Below, piece by piece: positions 54,146-63,724 of a stretch of DNA of 64,000 bases. A model generated the notes under the pieces. That model ran no database searches, was not told where the DNA came from, and worked only from the letters and a program-made list of their open reading frames with translations. The position numbers and the translations under genes were made by a program. This DNA comes from Sympetrum striolatum (taxonomy: Eukaryota > Arthropoda > Insecta > Odonata > Libellulidae). The stretch covers positions 248,001 through 312,000 of the forward strand of contig CANPUZ010000049.1 of NCBI GenBank assembly GCA_947579665.1. The letters run 5' to 3'. Numbering within the stretch: the stretch's first letter is position 1; every line of letters begins with the position of its first letter.

Positions 54146-57100
54146 ATGGACGCCGAGGAGTTTAGGAAATTGCACGAGGCCATCAAGGATGGAGACGTCA
54201 ACCTCGTGAGTCGTCTGATGGAGAATCATGCAGCTGAGCAGTACTTCTTACATGAAGAAACTTCAGCTCTCTTCCATGCATTCTCAGAGAAGAGATATGA
54301 CATAGCCGCCCATCTTATTTCTAAAGGAGCGAAGATTCATGATTCCGAAATGGATGACTTATATGATCTGGAGATAGATCTAACTCGTGTAAATCACCTT
54401 CTTAAACATTCTAACAAAAAATCTGACAAATCCTGCATTTTCCGATTAATTTCCTTAAGCCAGTCTCCTCAGGGTTTAGATGGAAAACATTTGAAGGCCG
54501 TGATTTCCATGTATGAGAATTTTTTTGAATCCGAAACTATCAAATTGTTAATGATGGTCTTGGAAACTGTAGTTTTCGATATATTTTACGATTTCGAGTC
54601 CGAGGATGTAAATAGATTATATCGTCTGGAGGCGGAAGAGATGGAAATCTATGGATTGACTCTGTCTAATTCCAAGGAAATCTATGTCGGAGCCAAGAAT
54701 TTGATTTCCGGTGACACTGAAAAGAGGGCAAAGGTTTACGGTGTGATGGCGGAGGAACTGTGTCACCTTGCTATGACGACTCTTTTTGAAAATGGAGCGA
54801 AGCCATATAGAAAGGAACAGAGCAAGTTGACACAGGACTTCTGGAATATCATCACAGCAGTGGAATCATTAGCGGGTCGCTCCTGTCAATTAGAGTCGTC
54901 TATTAAAACAATTTTCACAGACTATGATGAGAGGCACTGGGAGTGTGAGCTAATAGCTCGTGTACCATATGTCATAGGATTCTACGGTGAAGCAACAGCG
55001 AGAGGGATTCTAATGGAATCTTCCGAATTGTCCAGACTACTTTCCTTTTATGAAGAAAATGTCATTCCCAAGTGCAGAGAGTACACAGATCCAAGGCATA
55101 ACACGAAACCTCACCGGATAATGGAAGAATTAATGGAGAAGCATAATTTGATATCATCCGAAGAAAAAAGAATAAAACCATTGAAATCATTCATTGATTC
55201 ATTCAGTGAATACTTGGAGGATTTCCCGTCGTTCCCAGAGTATCCGGAACTGAAGAGAGAAGGGATTTTTGTGTTAACGACGAATTGCACAAAACTGTGC
55301 ACCTTACACGTATTCCACGAATTGAAAGAGAAATACGGTGATCTTCTGAAGAAAAAAGTGCTCTTCCTCTCGAGGAAATGCATAAAAGGGGAAAACGATA
55401 AAATAATAAATGCCTTGAAAGGTAATGTTTGGGATTATTTGATAATTGTGATGAATAAGAAGGCATTGAATCTATGTAAATTCAACATTGATTACCAAGA
55501 TTTTTTCAATGAATTCTTAATCAAGGGAATGAAAATAATTATGATTACAAGCTCCCAGTCCACTGATCAGATGTTTAACTTTGAAATGGCTGTAAATTAT
55601 AAATGGGATGACTTGACGGATGAATACAAATCCAAACTTGAAATCATACATTTTTTATTCAAAGGACAGGAGGAGTATGTATACGTTGAAAAGGGAGATT
55701 TCCCCAAGTATTTCAATGAGGATGAAATTATGCAAATAATCGGTGAAGTAATTGAAGTAGATGATGGCAAAGATCTATATTCACAAGGATACATTCCTGA
55801 AACTTATGTTGAGAGAGCATTTACGGCAACTACGGTGGATGGAGAATTTTTTGACAATATCCCTCGAGACACTAGTGTTTTCTTGTCGGGATTCAGTAAG
55901 AAGGATTTCGAGGAAGGCTTGATAAGTAAAGTTCAGGTGCAGTGGATGGAGAAATCAGATGATAAATTGCAGGAAGATAAATCAGTATATATCTCTAGAG
56001 GTAGTGATTTCTCGACTTTTATGGATTTAGTAGAAAAAAACTCAAGAAAAGCAACTATTTGGCTGCACCACGAGAAGAGTGTGTTTTATCTGAAAAACTC
56101 AAATTCGACTAGCGATGAATTCAAAAGGCATACGAAAGAAGCGTCATTCTCTGAAATTGAGATATTGGATTTCCTGAAAAGCAAAAGAATTCTCATAATA
56201 TCTGATAACGCAGGGTGTGGCAAATCTACTGTCGTGTCCAATCTTATAAGTACTGTGAGGAAAAACAGGTCCGATTCTTGGATATGGAGAATCGATTTCA
56301 ATAAGTTTTCCAATAGTGAGAATGATCCTCTCTCCTTGGCTAAGCTAAATCAAAACAGTAACGATGAACAAGTCTTTGATTACTTGTGCCAAATGCTAAA
56401 ATTGAATGGCGGCTTTGAGAAACACCTTTTCAAGCAATTCAGCTGTAGAGCAGGGCGCTGTTTTATATTTTTTGATGGTTATGACGAAATTCCATCGAAT
56501 TACATGAACAGAGCTCTTAAAATCCTTTCCACTCTAAAGGAAAAGACTGCAGTTAAGTTGATAATAACGACCAGAAAGCATCACCAGGAAGAATTGGAGA
56601 AAACGTTGGACACATACTCGCATCGATTGGTGCCTCTATCAAAGGAATATCAAATAGAATTCATGAATAAGTTGTGGAAGAACAAATTAAAGGATCCAAA
56701 GGGCAAAGGACACCAGAGAAGCGAGAAAGAGGTCACAGAAAAAATTCAAAATATCATTGATAAATCAAAGAAAAAAGGTACTGTGTTAGAATACCAAGCG
56801 CTAATAGATGCACTTAAAGAAATCGATATGGAAAAGAGCCTAAAATCAATTTTATCTGATATAGAAAATTTAGATTTCACAAAATTTGCTGAGTATATTC
56901 TGGAGAAGTCTTCGTTGGATGAGGAAACACTGGAGTTCATAGGCATCCCATTACATCTATATATGATTGGAGACATTCATTTCAATGATAATTTTAATAT
57001 CGAAACAGCATATGACTTCTATAGCCTTTACAATGAGTTCTTACGTCAGAAAATACTAATATATATTGAAGAAAAACAAAATCTGAGGAAAGAGGGTAAA

Positions 57101-60100
57101 CTAAAAGAAAAGTTGGTGAAAAATACAAGAATAGATGCTTTTAGAATTAACACCGAATTGTCAATTCAGTTAATAGACGACGGAAAAGTATGTCTAGCCA
57201 CAGAATTGGATGAAGATGAATTGGAACTCTGCACTGGTCTTGGAGTGGTGTACGAACATGGAGGAGAAATACGTTTTATCCACCAGACGTTCGCTGAATT
57301 TTTCATTGCTGAATCGGTGAGGAAAACCTTGCGAAAGGAGGACATCATAAAACTGATATCTGACGATAAGTACAAAGTGATCAGAAGATTTCTCTCCAGT
57401 TCATTGGAAAATAATGACTTTGGAGAAATTTCAAAGGTATTCTTAAAAATAAGCTGTCTTTCAGATGTAATGGAAAGGGCTAAAATATTGACTATCCGTT
57501 ATAATTCTGATAGTTATTGTGCTGCTAAGATCATAAAAAATTTGCTTGTGAATTTTGAACAAAAGGTAGAGGTAAGCGTGGTGAATAAGTTGTTTGAGAA
57601 AATTGAACAAAGAATAGAGAGTATGAGTCATGTTGGGGGTTTTCTCACTGTTTCAATGATGAAACATCTGTTGAATAGAAATTTTGAGGTTAACTCTATT
57701 TTATTTCTGCATTTTGTGAGATTCGCAGAGAGTGTTGTTGAAGTAATCGATGTACTGAATGAATGCATTCCATTTGGAAGTGATGGGGGACCTGGGAGTA
57801 GCTTGCATAAGAGAAGCAAAAGAAGAAGAAAAAATACAGACAAGGAAGAAACGCGTCTTGTGCTGTTGTTAAGTCAAAAGGATAACTTTAAATATGGTTT
57901 AATTCATAATGCTTTAAGCAATGAAAGATTTGAAATATCTGCTCAGATTTTTAAGTTTTTCAGAGATCATTTAGGAAAGGAGCAATTTTTGGAAAGGATA
58001 ACTAAAAGTGATGAGTATGTGACCGAAATAGATAATTTTATGTTTGATGCAGGTATAAATAAATTCTGCAATTTCATCAAAGCATTGCACAATGTTTTTG
58101 ACAATGAAACAGAGATCCTGCTCGACAATGATCTCAAATTTAGGTTAATTTGGAATTCTTTTGTTAAGTTTGATCATGAGCATGGAAAAGTCCATTCATT
58201 TCAGAAAGTGATCAGCATATTTCAGGAATGTTTTGTCATTAAACACATGAAAGAATTTCTCCTTAGTAGCAATTCTAGTGGTAATTACTTGATACATATT
58301 ATAATGCAATGGGGTCCACGCACCCAAACGGTAAAATATTTGAATGTCGTCCAGAAGGTGTTTAATGATAATTGCACCATGAAACAGTTCTTAAGGAGTA
58401 AAGATAAAAACTTAAATAATGCACTTCATTTAGCTGCTTCAAAGGAGGATAAATATTTTGTTGAAATTATACAATTTTTTGGTAAATATTTGGATAAAGA
58501 GGAAATGAAGGAAACGCTCCTGTGCAAAAATAAGGATGATTGTAATGTAATTGAGACATTATTTTATTTTAGTTCCTCTAAAATATTAATAGACAATTTG
58601 AATAGTGTTAAGGAATTTATTGGCGATGAGTATTTCAAAGCTTTGCTTAAAATTAAAGGTAGTGATATTGAAAACATATTTCATATGGCAGCAATCAAGG
58701 ATAAAATTCTAGATGATATTATTCAATTTTGTGACAATATTTTAGGAAAAGAGGAGACTAAGGAATTGCTCCTTTGTAAAGATAAAAATGATCGTAATGT
58801 AATTCATTTCTTAATTTTATTTAATTCCTCTGAATTATTAATAGACAATTTGAATAGTGTTAAGGAATTTATTGGCGATGAGTGTTTGAAAGATTTGCTT
58901 AAAAGTAAAGGTAGTGATAATGAAAACATATTTCATTTTGCTGCTCGTAAGAAACTAATTCTAGAGGGAATTATTCAATATTGTGACAATATTTTAGGAA
59001 AAGAGGAGACTAAGGAAATGCTCCTTACTAAAGATAACAATGATCGTAATGTAATTCATTTCTTATTTTTTAGTTATTCCTCTAAAACGTTAATTGACAA
59101 TTTGAATAGTGTTAAGGAATTTATTGGCGATGAGTGTTTCAAACATTTGCTTAAAAGTAAAGATTGGGAAAATAAAAACATATTTCATATTGCAGCATTC
59201 AAGGATAAAATTCTAGATGATATCATTCAATATTGTGACAATATTTTAGGAAAAGAGGAGACTAAGGAAATGCTCCTTACTAAAGATAACAATGATTGTA
59301 ATGTAATTCATTTCTTATTTTGTAGTTATTCCTCTAAAACGTTAATTGACAATTTGAATAGTGTTAAGGAATTTATTGGCGATGAGTGTTTCAAAGATTT
59401 GCTTAAAAGTAAAGATTGGGAAAATAAAAACATATTTCATATTGCAGCATTCAAGGATAAAATTCTAGATGATATCATTCAATATTGTGACAATATTTTA
59501 GGAAAAGAGGAGATTAAGGAAATGCTCCTTAGTAAAAATAAATATGATTGTAATGCAATTCATTTCTTATTTTTTAGGAATTCCTCTAAAACGTTAATTT
59601 ACAATTTGAATAGTGTTAAGGAATTTATTGGCGATGAGTGTTTCAAAGATTTGCTTAAAAGTAAACTTAGGGATAATGAAAACATATTTCATTTTGCTGC
59701 TAGTAAGGAACTAATTCTAGAGGGAATTATTCAAATTTGTGACAGTATAATAGGAAAAGAGGAGACTAAGGAATTGCTCCTTTGTAAAGATAAAAATGAT
59801 CGTAATGTAATTCATTTCTTAATTTTATTTAATTCCTCTGGAGTATTAATAGAAAATTTGGATAGTGTTAAGGAATTTATTGGCGATGAGTGTTTCAAAG
59901 ATTTGCTTAAAAGTAAAGATAGTGATAATGAAAACATATTTCATTTAGCTGCTCGTAAGGAACTAATTCTAGAGGGACTTATTCAATATTGTGACAATAT
60001 TTTAGGAAAAGAGGAGACTAAGGAAATGCTCCTTACTAAAGATAACAATGATTGTAATGTAATTCATTTCTTAATTTTATTTAATACCTCTGAATTATTT

Positions 60101-60403
60101 ATAGACAATTTGGATAGTGTTAAGGAATTTATTGGCGATGAGTGTTTCAAAGATTTGCTTAAAAGTAAAGATAGTGATAATGAAAACATATTTCATTTTG
60201 CTGCTCGTAATGAACTAATTCTAGAGGGAATTATTCAATATTGTGACAATATTTTAGGAAAAGAGGAGACTAAGGAAATGCTCCTTACTAAAGATAACAA
60301 TGATTGTAATGTAATTCAATTCTTATTGGAATATAATTCCCCTGAAAGAATAACCGACAATTTGAATAGTGTTAGGGAATTTATTGGCGATGAGTTTCTT
60401 TAA
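54146..60403 (+). CDS. NACHT-domain (STAND NTPase) protein with ankyrin-like repeat array
   Basis: An uninterrupted 2085-codon frame. I chose the ATG at 54146 (MDAEEF): the open frame upstream has no earlier ATG and an acceptor lies at 54098. Residues 3-75 are about two worn ankyrin repeats (LHEAIKDGDVNLVSRLMEN). Residues ~80-350 form a region with YGVMAEELCHLAM (198-210) and ELIARVPYVIGFYG. Residues ~350-660 are unassigned. NACHT core: P-loop AGCGKST (689-695), Walker B FFDGYDEI (D777, D780, E781), sensor IITTR (806-810). A winged-helix-like part ends at FIHQTFAEFF (1044-1053). KRSKRRRK (1222-1229) could be a nuclear signal. From ~1410 ankyrin-like units follow, the last seven nearly identical. 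No signal peptide or membrane segment, so probably cytosolic or nuclear. NACHT proteins oligomerise on nucleotide binding and ligand sensing, often in immunity or cell death; that role here is inference. Confidence 0.92.
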   Translation: MDAEEFRKLHEAIKDGDVNLVSRLMENHAAEQYFLHEETSALFHAFSEKRYDIAAHLISKGAKIHDSEMDDLYDLEIDLTRVNHLLKHSNKKSDKSCIFRLISLSQSPQGLDGKHLKAVISMYENFFESETIKLLMMVLETVVFDIFYDFESEDVNRLYRLEAEEMEIYGLTLSNSKEIYVGAKNLISGDTEKRAKVYGVMAEELCHLAMTTLFENGAKPYRKEQSKLTQDFWNIITAVESLAGRSCQLESSIKTIFTDYDERHWECELIARVPYVIGFYGEATARGILMESSELSRLLSFYEENVIPKCREYTDPRHNTKPHRIMEELMEKHNLISSEEKRIKPLKSFIDSFSEYLEDFPSFPEYPELKREGIFVLTTNCTKLCTLHVFHELKEKYGDLLKKKVLFLSRKCIKGENDKIINALKGNVWDYLIIVMNKKALNLCKFNIDYQDFFNEFLIKGMKIIMITSSQSTDQMFNFEMAVNYKWDDLTDEYKSKLEIIHFLFKGQEEYVYVEKGDFPKYFNEDEIMQIIGEVIEVDDGKDLYSQGYIPETYVERAFTATTVDGEFFDNIPRDTSVFLSGFSKKDFEEGLISKVQVQWMEKSDDKLQEDKSVYISRGSDFSTFMDLVEKNSRKATIWLHHEKSVFYLKNSNSTSDEFKRHTKEASFSEIEILDFLKSKRILIISDNAGCGKSTVVSNLISTVRKNRSDSWIWRIDFNKFSNSENDPLSLAKLNQNSNDEQVFDYLCQMLKLNGGFEKHLFKQFSCRAGRCFIFFDGYDEIPSNYMNRALKILSTLKEKTAVKLIITTRKHHQEELEKTLDTYSHRLVPLSKEYQIEFMNKLWKNKLKDPKGKGHQRSEKEVTEKIQNIIDKSKKKGTVLEYQALIDALKEIDMEKSLKSILSDIENLDFTKFAEYILEKSSLDEETLEFIGIPLHLYMIGDIHFNDNFNIETAYDFYSLYNEFLRQKILIYIEEKQNLRKEGKLKEKLVKNTRIDAFRINTELSIQLIDDGKVCLATELDEDELELCTGLGVVYEHGGEIRFIHQTFAEFFIAESVRKTLRKEDIIKLISDDKYKVIRRFLSSSLENNDFGEISKVFLKISCLSDVMERAKILTIRYNSDSYCAAKIIKNLLVNFEQKVEVSVVNKLFEKIEQRIESMSHVGGFLTVSMMKHLLNRNFEVNSILFLHFVRFAESVVEVIDVLNECIPFGSDGGPGSSLHKRSKRRRKNTDKEETRLVLLLSQKDNFKYGLIHNALSNERFEISAQIFKFFRDHLGKEQFLERITKSDEYVTEIDNFMFDAGINKFCNFIKALHNVFDNETEILLDNDLKFRLIWNSFVKFDHEHGKVHSFQKVISIFQECFVIKHMKEFLLSSNSSGNYLIHIIMQWGPRTQTVKYLNVVQKVFNDNCTMKQFLRSKDKNLNNALHLAASKEDKYFVEIIQFFGKYLDKEEMKETLLCKNKDDCNVIETLFYFSSSKILIDNLNSVKEFIGDEYFKALLKIKGSDIENIFHMAAIKDKILDDIIQFCDNILGKEETKELLLCKDKNDRNVIHFLILFNSSELLIDNLNSVKEFIGDECLKDLLKSKGSDNENIFHFAARKKLILEGIIQYCDNILGKEETKEMLLTKDNNDRNVIHFLFFSYSSKTLIDNLNSVKEFIGDECFKHLLKSKDWENKNIFHIAAFKDKILDDIIQYCDNILGKEETKEMLLTKDNNDCNVIHFLFCSYSSKTLIDNLNSVKEFIGDECFKDLLKSKDWENKNIFHIAAFKDKILDDIIQYCDNILGKEEIKEMLLSKNKYDCNAIHFLFFRNSSKTLIYNLNSVKEFIGDECFKDLLKSKLRDNENIFHFAASKELILEGIIQICDSIIGKEETKELLLCKDKNDRNVIHFLILFNSSGVLIENLDSVKEFIGDECFKDLLKSKDSDNENIFHLAARKELILEGLIQYCDNILGKEETKEMLLTKDNNDCNVIHFLILFNTSELFIDNLDSVKEFIGDECFKDLLKSKDSDNENIFHFAARNELILEGIIQYCDNILGKEETKEMLLTKDNNDCNVIQFLLEYNSPERITDNLNSVREFIGDEFL
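58595..60403 (+). repeat. Array of seven 252-bp coding repeats plus a partial eighth
   Basis: GATTGGCGATGAG-type anchors (ATTGGCGATG) start at 58619, 58871, 59123, 59375, 59627, 59879, 60131 and 60383, exactly 252 bp apart. Each unit encodes 84 residues: NLNSVKEFIGDECFKDLLKS, then a NIFH-AA helix pair, NILGKEETKEMLL, then NVIHFL. This equals two long (~42-residue) ankyrin-like repeats. Units 3 and 4 are almost identical at DNA level, as are 6 and 7; unit 5 shares its second half with unit 1. The eighth unit stops after 14 residues. A diverged predecessor lies just upstream (58350-58594). Confidence 0.95.
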
Positions 60404-60568
60404 ATTCTCATCAACACCTTTAAAAGAATTGCCTAAAAGCCGCTTTTCGGCGTATGGCAGGGGGTGTAAACACCAGTTGAGTCTAAACTACTTCCTTATT
60501 CGGTTATTGTCACATATCAGCTCAAAATGAACATAAATAATATATGTATATAAATGTTTATAAATGTG

Positions 60569-60574
60569 AATAAA
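60569..60574 (+). terminator. Polyadenylation signal AATAAA of the NACHT gene
   Basis: AATAAA 166 bases after the stop codon, followed by TGTAATGATGGG, a GT-rich downstream element. It gives a short 3' untranslated region. Confidence 0.6.
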
Positions 60575-60604
60575 AGAATGTAATGATGGGCCTGAATTCC
60601 CCGT

Positions 60605-61075
60605 GTTTTATTTTGGGAGAACGCATAAGCTCGGATTCAACAATCGTCGTCAGGGGGACTGTTTTTTCACTACTCCGAAATTTCAAATCGTTTATTTCGC
60701 CATATATCTCGTAGTTTCAATTCAAGAAGTATGTTCAATGTCCTAAATTAGACTCTATATTCAATCTTTTGGTTCTTGTTTTAATTTCATATGATCATTA
60801 TTTCCAATTTAAATTCGCAAAAGAAGAAACGCGTTTCATGTACGTTTCATTTTAATACGATGAAACGTGCATTTCTTATGAAAGCCTTTCCTATCGCTCT
60901 GGAGTCGAACCTGGTACTATTATCAAAATGGACAGTCATAATTTCGCATACCTTTCTATGCCGTCGTTCGTCGTAATTCCGATCTCAAAACTATATTCTA
61001 CGACCAAAATAGGAAACTTAATTTTATTTCCTTTATTTCGTTACTCGACTTCGTATGAACATTATTTCCAATTCA
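60605..61075 (-). repeat. Family A copies
   Basis: On the minus strand the main copy runs from the GAGTCGAACC box (60901) through CGTTTCATGTAC-like and TTGAAATTTCGGAGTAGTGA to CCCCCTGACGACGATTGTTG and AATCCGAGCTTATGCG. A second piece lies at 60970-61070 (TACGACCAAAATAGGAAACT). Confidence 0.65.
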
Positions 61076-61199
61076 TTTCTGTAAATGTAACAGATCCTGC
61101 GCTAACACCAACTCTACGTCCATCCCTTACAGAAACTTACCACGGATATAACTTACTCAAAAAACATTTTTTTCACTACGTCTTTCTCAAACAAGTATA

Positions 61200-61880
61200 A
61201 AACTAACTTAAAGGGTTTGTCGATAAACTTTGTGGTATTCCTCGACTAATTTGAGTAGAATTAGTTTTCACGAGGAAACTAATTTCATTATATTTTCCAT
61301 TAAGTATAAGAGTCAGTTAAGTTTGAAGTTAACTAGTTCTAATCGCTATTATCGAGCAGTAAAAGTTCAACATTTTGCAAAAATTGTTAGTCACGTGTTT
61401 TGAGGTTCGATATTTTGAATCTTCAACTTTGAGGCTCTTTCACCATTCGCGTGTGCACACATCTAAAAGCACGAGTGCTCGTGTTCAAATTCTTTCGGAT
61501 TCGTGAGAAGTACAAGTCCAATTATAAAGGCCATCGTAAGCATGTCGTAGCAGATTCCCCGCGTCTTCAGCCTTCGAAGTCGAGCTGAAGTCAATAGTCT
61601 AGTATTATTGCAGACGAATTATTAACCCCAAAACGATACGACGCCTTATTTTTCGTTAGAAATATGTTAATTTGAATGCATCAAACCTTAACAATAAATA
61701 GATAACTTACAATAATTTTTAAACGTATTTAAAATTTCGGCTCTACTTCCCAATACATTTCTTATGATCCTATCTTTCCAATTATTCATATCGGAGTTGA
61801 GTTCAATAATCACCTTTGTCGTTAGGGAATTGTTTACGCTCACAAAATAAACGCATATCTTCCGTTATTTTCGTCTGAAT
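61200..61880. other. Non-coding; TATA-like island at 61430-61620
   Basis: ATTATAAAGGCC at 61514-61525 has a TATA box form and is followed by balanced sequence with a 7-bp hairpin, CTTCAGC/GCTGAAG (61569-61594). It could be a promoter of a gene lying outside the window or a decayed one; no exon is identified. Confidence 0.3.
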
Positions 61881-62170
61881 TCTCTCAATTTCGACTCGAA
61901 TACGATATTCTACAACCAAAATAAGAAACTTAATTCAATTTCTTTTCTTTTGGTGTTAATCTCGATTTTGTGCGACCATCATTTCTTATTTCATTCCGCG
62001 AAAGAAAATATGTCCGCAATCGATCAAAATTCACTTAACGTGCATTTCTTGTGAGAGAGAGGATTCGAGTCGTCCAGAGTCGAACCAAGGATACTTTGGA
62101 CACACAAATATTAATATGCAATAATCCATTGAACATTTTGAGATATTTTTGAGATATTTTGAAATTCTCC
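61880..62170 (-). repeat. Family A copy
   Basis: CCAGAGTCGAACCAAGGATA, GAGAGAGAGGATTCGAGTCG and CAATCGATCAAAATTCACTT are the reverse complement of 38870-39000. Confidence 0.7.
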
Positions 62171-62560
62171 AAATTTCAACGAAGATCTGAGGCCACCGAG
62201 TCCTCGCCTCGCAAGAGCGTTCGTCATCTGCTCCCAATGGAACGGATTCGCTGGATGTCACACTGATGGAATTTAAAATCAAAACTTTCCTGGCGAGTTT
62301 GCGGCCTCCGCTAATAAGGCGTTCGTCACGGACGGATCTCGCAAGCGTCTACGTCATCGCGCATGCGCAAAGCTACCGCTGGGGGACGATCGTCACATAC
62401 CGGCTCATCTTCCGCGAACTCGACACCCCTTTTTCCCCCGTCAGGTGTCACCAGCAATCGAATCGCTTCTCAGCCATACTTGTGCGTCGGATGTCGTTCG
62501 TCTGGACCGCGAGAAACCGTGGTGACTTCTATTAATTCCCAGATGCACGTTTTGGCACGA
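62171..62560. other. GC-rich island
   Basis: Richer in CpG than its flanks, with CCTCGCAAGAGCGTTCGTCA (about 62207) and GGCGTTCGTCACGGACGGAT (about 62318), CTCGCAAGCGTCTACGTCAT as worn duplicates. It has overlapping open frames without a recognisable product. It may be a piece of a mobile element. Confidence 0.35.
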
Positions 62561-62699
62561 ATTTTTTTAAATTCGCTCCTTAACTCAATTTCAAACTAAA
62601 TTTAGCATTGATATTTCGGTTGATATGGCAAAGTAATCTTGCGAATCAAAAACCTCTCGGTCGCTTGACTTGAAATTTTAACACCACATTCAAATACGA

Positions 62700-63030
62700 G
62701 AGTGTTTCTATCGTAAAATATGGTGACAGTTCGTCCTCGGTTCGATCCCAAACGATAAAGATCACGTAAAGTTAATTTTTGCCGCTTCAAGCTTCGTTTC
62801 TTTTGAAAAATTTAATTAGAAAGAATGGACGCACGAAATTAAGACAAGCACCAGAATAAGGGAAAATAACTGAAGAATAATATTTTGGTAGTGGATAATT
62901 GTTTTCGAATCGAATTATCGAGATTTTACATGAAACAAAAAAATTTCGTGAAATTTTGAGGGTGTAAAAAATCGGTCCCCAAGACGACAAATTCCATTGT
63001 TGAATCCGAGTTGCTTCATTTTGGCTATTT
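62700..63030 (+). repeat. Family A copy
   Basis: It contains CAGTTCGTCCTCGGTTCGAT, GATCACGTAAAGTTAATTTT, AGAATAATATTTTGGTAGTG, then GGTCCCCAAGACGACAAATT and CCATTGTTGAATCCGAG. The 3' end after this point is lost. Confidence 0.7.
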
Positions 63031-63186
63031 TAAGTTTAGGAGAAGGTTTTTTGTTGTTTGGTTGATTTCGTTCACATTGATGTGCATAATCAATCATTGT
63101 AATTGATTAAAATGACCTATTAATGAATTAATTATAATGACGTATGCAGTTGCAATGTCCGAATGATCGAGCTTCATATCCTTAAG

Positions 63187-63405
63187 TATATATAAGAGTC
63201 ATAGTGCGGCAGCCATTATTTTAAATGAAAAATATCTTATTTCTTCCCTTTCATTCCGCAACATAGCCACAGCGTCGCAAGGTAGGGTATGAGAATTGAA
63301 TCATGTGTTTTCTCGGTGAATCTACGTTCGCTAGAATACCTTCCATTCCATATCAATTCATTCCATATCTGACTGAGCCACAGCGGAGCGTGTTCGGGTT
63401 TAGCT
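63187..63405 (+). repeat. Possible short Helitron-like insertion
   Basis: From TATATATAAGAGTCATAGTG to GTTCGGGTTTAGCTAG followed by T, about 220 bp. The CTAG end and TATA-rich start are Helitron-like, and family A sequence resumes directly after it at 63411. The call is tentative. Confidence 0.3.
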
Positions 63406-63409
63406 AGTA

Positions 63410-63565
63410 AAGAACAATATTTTGGTCGTGGACTGTAGTATTCGAATCGAAATGATAAGAATTCCGACAAAAGATAAGACAATTTTCCAAAAAGATTCAA
63501 AGTAGTAAACAACCCGTCCCTCTGACGACCAATGCGATTATTAATTCCGGGCGCATGCATTTTAT
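63410..63565 (+). repeat. Family A copy, 3' half
   Basis: GAACAATATTTTGGTCGTGG, GTAGTAAACAACCCGTCCCT, CTGACGACCAATGCGATTAT and CGGGCGCATGCATTTTATCT follow the family order. Confidence 0.7.
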
Positions 63566-63724
63566 CTTTTAGAATAGCTTAGATTTTTATTCGAATTTAA
63601 AACGTGCTCTTCTATACATTGACACGTGAAGAGAAAACATTGGATCCCTCTTTAAGTATATTGCACGAGCGGAGGAGTTTGAGATTTGGCGTTTATATGG
63701 AGAAGGAGTGCAGAAAGCTAAAAT

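Noticed and set aside
57628..57843. Leucine-rich minus-strand frame inside the NACHT gene
   Set aside because: It is an antisense shadow of the basic stretch of the large gene.
58595..60403. CRISPR-like or satellite array
   Set aside because: The 252-bp repeats are in frame, coding and without spacers; they belong to the NACHT protein.
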